Source: Myxocyprinus asiaticus (taxonomy: Eukaryota > Chordata > Actinopteri > Cypriniformes > Catostomidae). From it: a stretch of DNA of 64,000 bases. Below the pieces are notes generated by a model that saw only the letters and a list, made by a program, of their open reading frames with translations, was not told the DNA's origin and did not search any database. The stretch lies in contig NC_059374.1 of assembly GCF_019703515.2 (NCBI RefSeq), positions 12,622,245-12,686,244 on the forward strand, written 5' to 3'. Made by a program: the position numbers and the translations under genes. This document shows positions 62,801 to 64,000 of this stretch, piece after piece (the stretch's first letter is position 1; every line of letters begins with the position of its first letter).

Positions 62801-64000
62801 AGTCACGTTTGAAGGAAGTTTTGCATGAGGTAGTTGGTTACACTTCCTCTGTCTTTCTCTATTCTGCTTTCAGTGTAGCTACTTATATTTTGGAAAAGCC
62901 CACAGTCTGCAGTTTCTATATAGCTATCTGTTCCTGTAGGAAACAAAGATTACAAATCTCCTTACTATCTCAATTTTTTTTCGACCAGACAACAATGAGA
63001 TTACAAAGAGTGCAAATAGAGATCTCAACACTTTCTCAAACTGTGCTCAGATTTTCCAAAACACCAAAGTCAATATGATCTCAAAACATTTCTCATCAAA
63101 ATCTTCCAAGACCATGAGCTATGAAAGTGGAACCTCCAAGCAATTAAATGTTCCTAAAGCTTACAATCAAAGAAAGCAATAAAAAATTTAAATCAGTCAA
63201 AAGAGATGATAAAAAAGCCAATTTGCACCTTGCACACAGCACAACAAAAAGTTCAGCTGTCTGTTCTTTCTCTCAAAGAAGGGGTGGGACCTATCCAGGA
63301 GGTAGGAGGGGCTATGGTAAGTGAATTCACTTGTCATGATAACACTTCAGTTGTAAAACCCTCCACAGCATGGTTGCCTCCCTCCCGCCTCTTCAATGCG
63401 TAGAGCACAGAATGCTGAGGCTTTTGCTGACAAAGATACCAAGACACAGCAGTGAGGAAGGGGGTGGGCCAGAAAAATAGATCGTCAATCAAAGCAGCAG
63501 GATTGACTCACTCATTTACACTGTAACGCATTCAGAGAGCAGGACTGAGACAGCGTGTCTAGCCCTCAATGTGAACCCAACGTGCTGCATGTGAACTACA
63601 GGTGTTCTGCAGTTACTGGACCATCTGTGGAACTGAGAATAAAGACAGGATTTACTGAAAGGATACTTCAAGGCAATCCAGTAAACAACAACTTTTGGGA
63701 AATACTTTCATTAGAATGCCAGACAAAGAAGTCTGCTTTTCATCAATGGGATCAATGGCTAGTGGATTCTAACAGGATTCCATCTCCCTTCAGCTGCTTG
63801 TGGTTGTGTCCATAAGGTATTTCTCAAGTCAAACTGGAGGAAAGGACTTCTTGACTTGAAATTCTGGAGTGAGTGAGTAGAACTTCTAACCTTGGGGCAA
63901 GAATCCTGTGGGGAGACTGGGAAAAGGGCTAGAGGAAGGGGGAGGGGAGAGGTGCTTGGGATCTTGCTCCAGTCTCTGTGGAGAACTGCCTTCAACTTAA
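62801..64000 (+). other. Low-repeat, GC-richer edge, possible 5' region of a further gene
   Basis: Lacks the transposon ends found elsewhere and has GGGGTGGG and CCTCCCTCCCGCC runs at 63281-63470. Frames such as 63555-63815 (86 codons) show no recognisable domain. It could be promoter or 5' UTR of a gene past the window, but nothing in the sequence proves it. Confidence 0.2.

Noticed and set aside
63555..63815. 86-codon frame as a gene
   Set aside because: No recognisable motif; length is within chance expectation for this base composition.

Overview
The window is vertebrate nuclear DNA from a teleost fish, most likely a cyprinid or close relative. It has one spliced gene with consensus GT-AG introns and no bacterial features. 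The introns are packed with Tc1/mariner elements, hAT elements, inverted-repeat MITEs of the kind common in carps and zebrafish, a tRNA-derived SINE and Ty3/Gypsy retroelements.

The only host protein gene I can support is rcbtb2 (RCC1 and BTB domain containing protein 2) on the + strand. Eleven coding exons between 3743 and 42502 join in frame to a complete 527-codon protein. It has an N-terminal RCC1 beta-propeller, then a BTB domain and a C-terminal helical region. Every junction keeps phase and no exon is damaged. The coding sequence is 1.6 kb spread over 38.8 kb, and most of the intron sequence is transposon-derived.

Layout. 1-3736: upstream, with an LTR-like fragment, AT repeats and one MITE. 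Intron 1 (3869-9368): a 2.3 kb hAT-type element with 8-bp target duplications, and a Tc1 element with about 200-bp inverted repeats and an uninterrupted DD34E transposase. Intron 2 (9520-14198): a Sleeping Beauty-type Tc1 carrying a hAT element that itself carries another MITE. Intron 3 (14366-21615): interspersed repeats, a Gypsy reverse transcriptase/RNase H tail with its LTR, an exon-like ORF, and two Tc1 derivatives, one of them a fold-back. Introns 4 to 10 hold further Tc1 pseudogenes, a SINE, palindromic microsatellites, a second fold-back Tc1 interrupted by a hAT element, a Tc1 split by a 2.1 kb LTR-like insert, and a hAT element enclosing a solo LTR.

Downstream of the gene (42503-64000) I see no second confirmed host gene. 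The clearest features are a 1,049-bp solo LTR with a perfect 5-bp target duplication (52798-53846) and a broken minus-strand Gypsy element (55906-59716). That element runs Gag - integrase - reverse transcriptase - RNase H, with a SCAN-like segment in Gag. Integrase before reverse transcriptase is the Gmr1-type arrangement, and it is the most interesting system in the window. The last 1.2 kb is less repetitive and could be the 5' edge of another gene, but nothing there is recognisable.

All family calls come from reading the sequence and from knowledge of the families; no database search was run.
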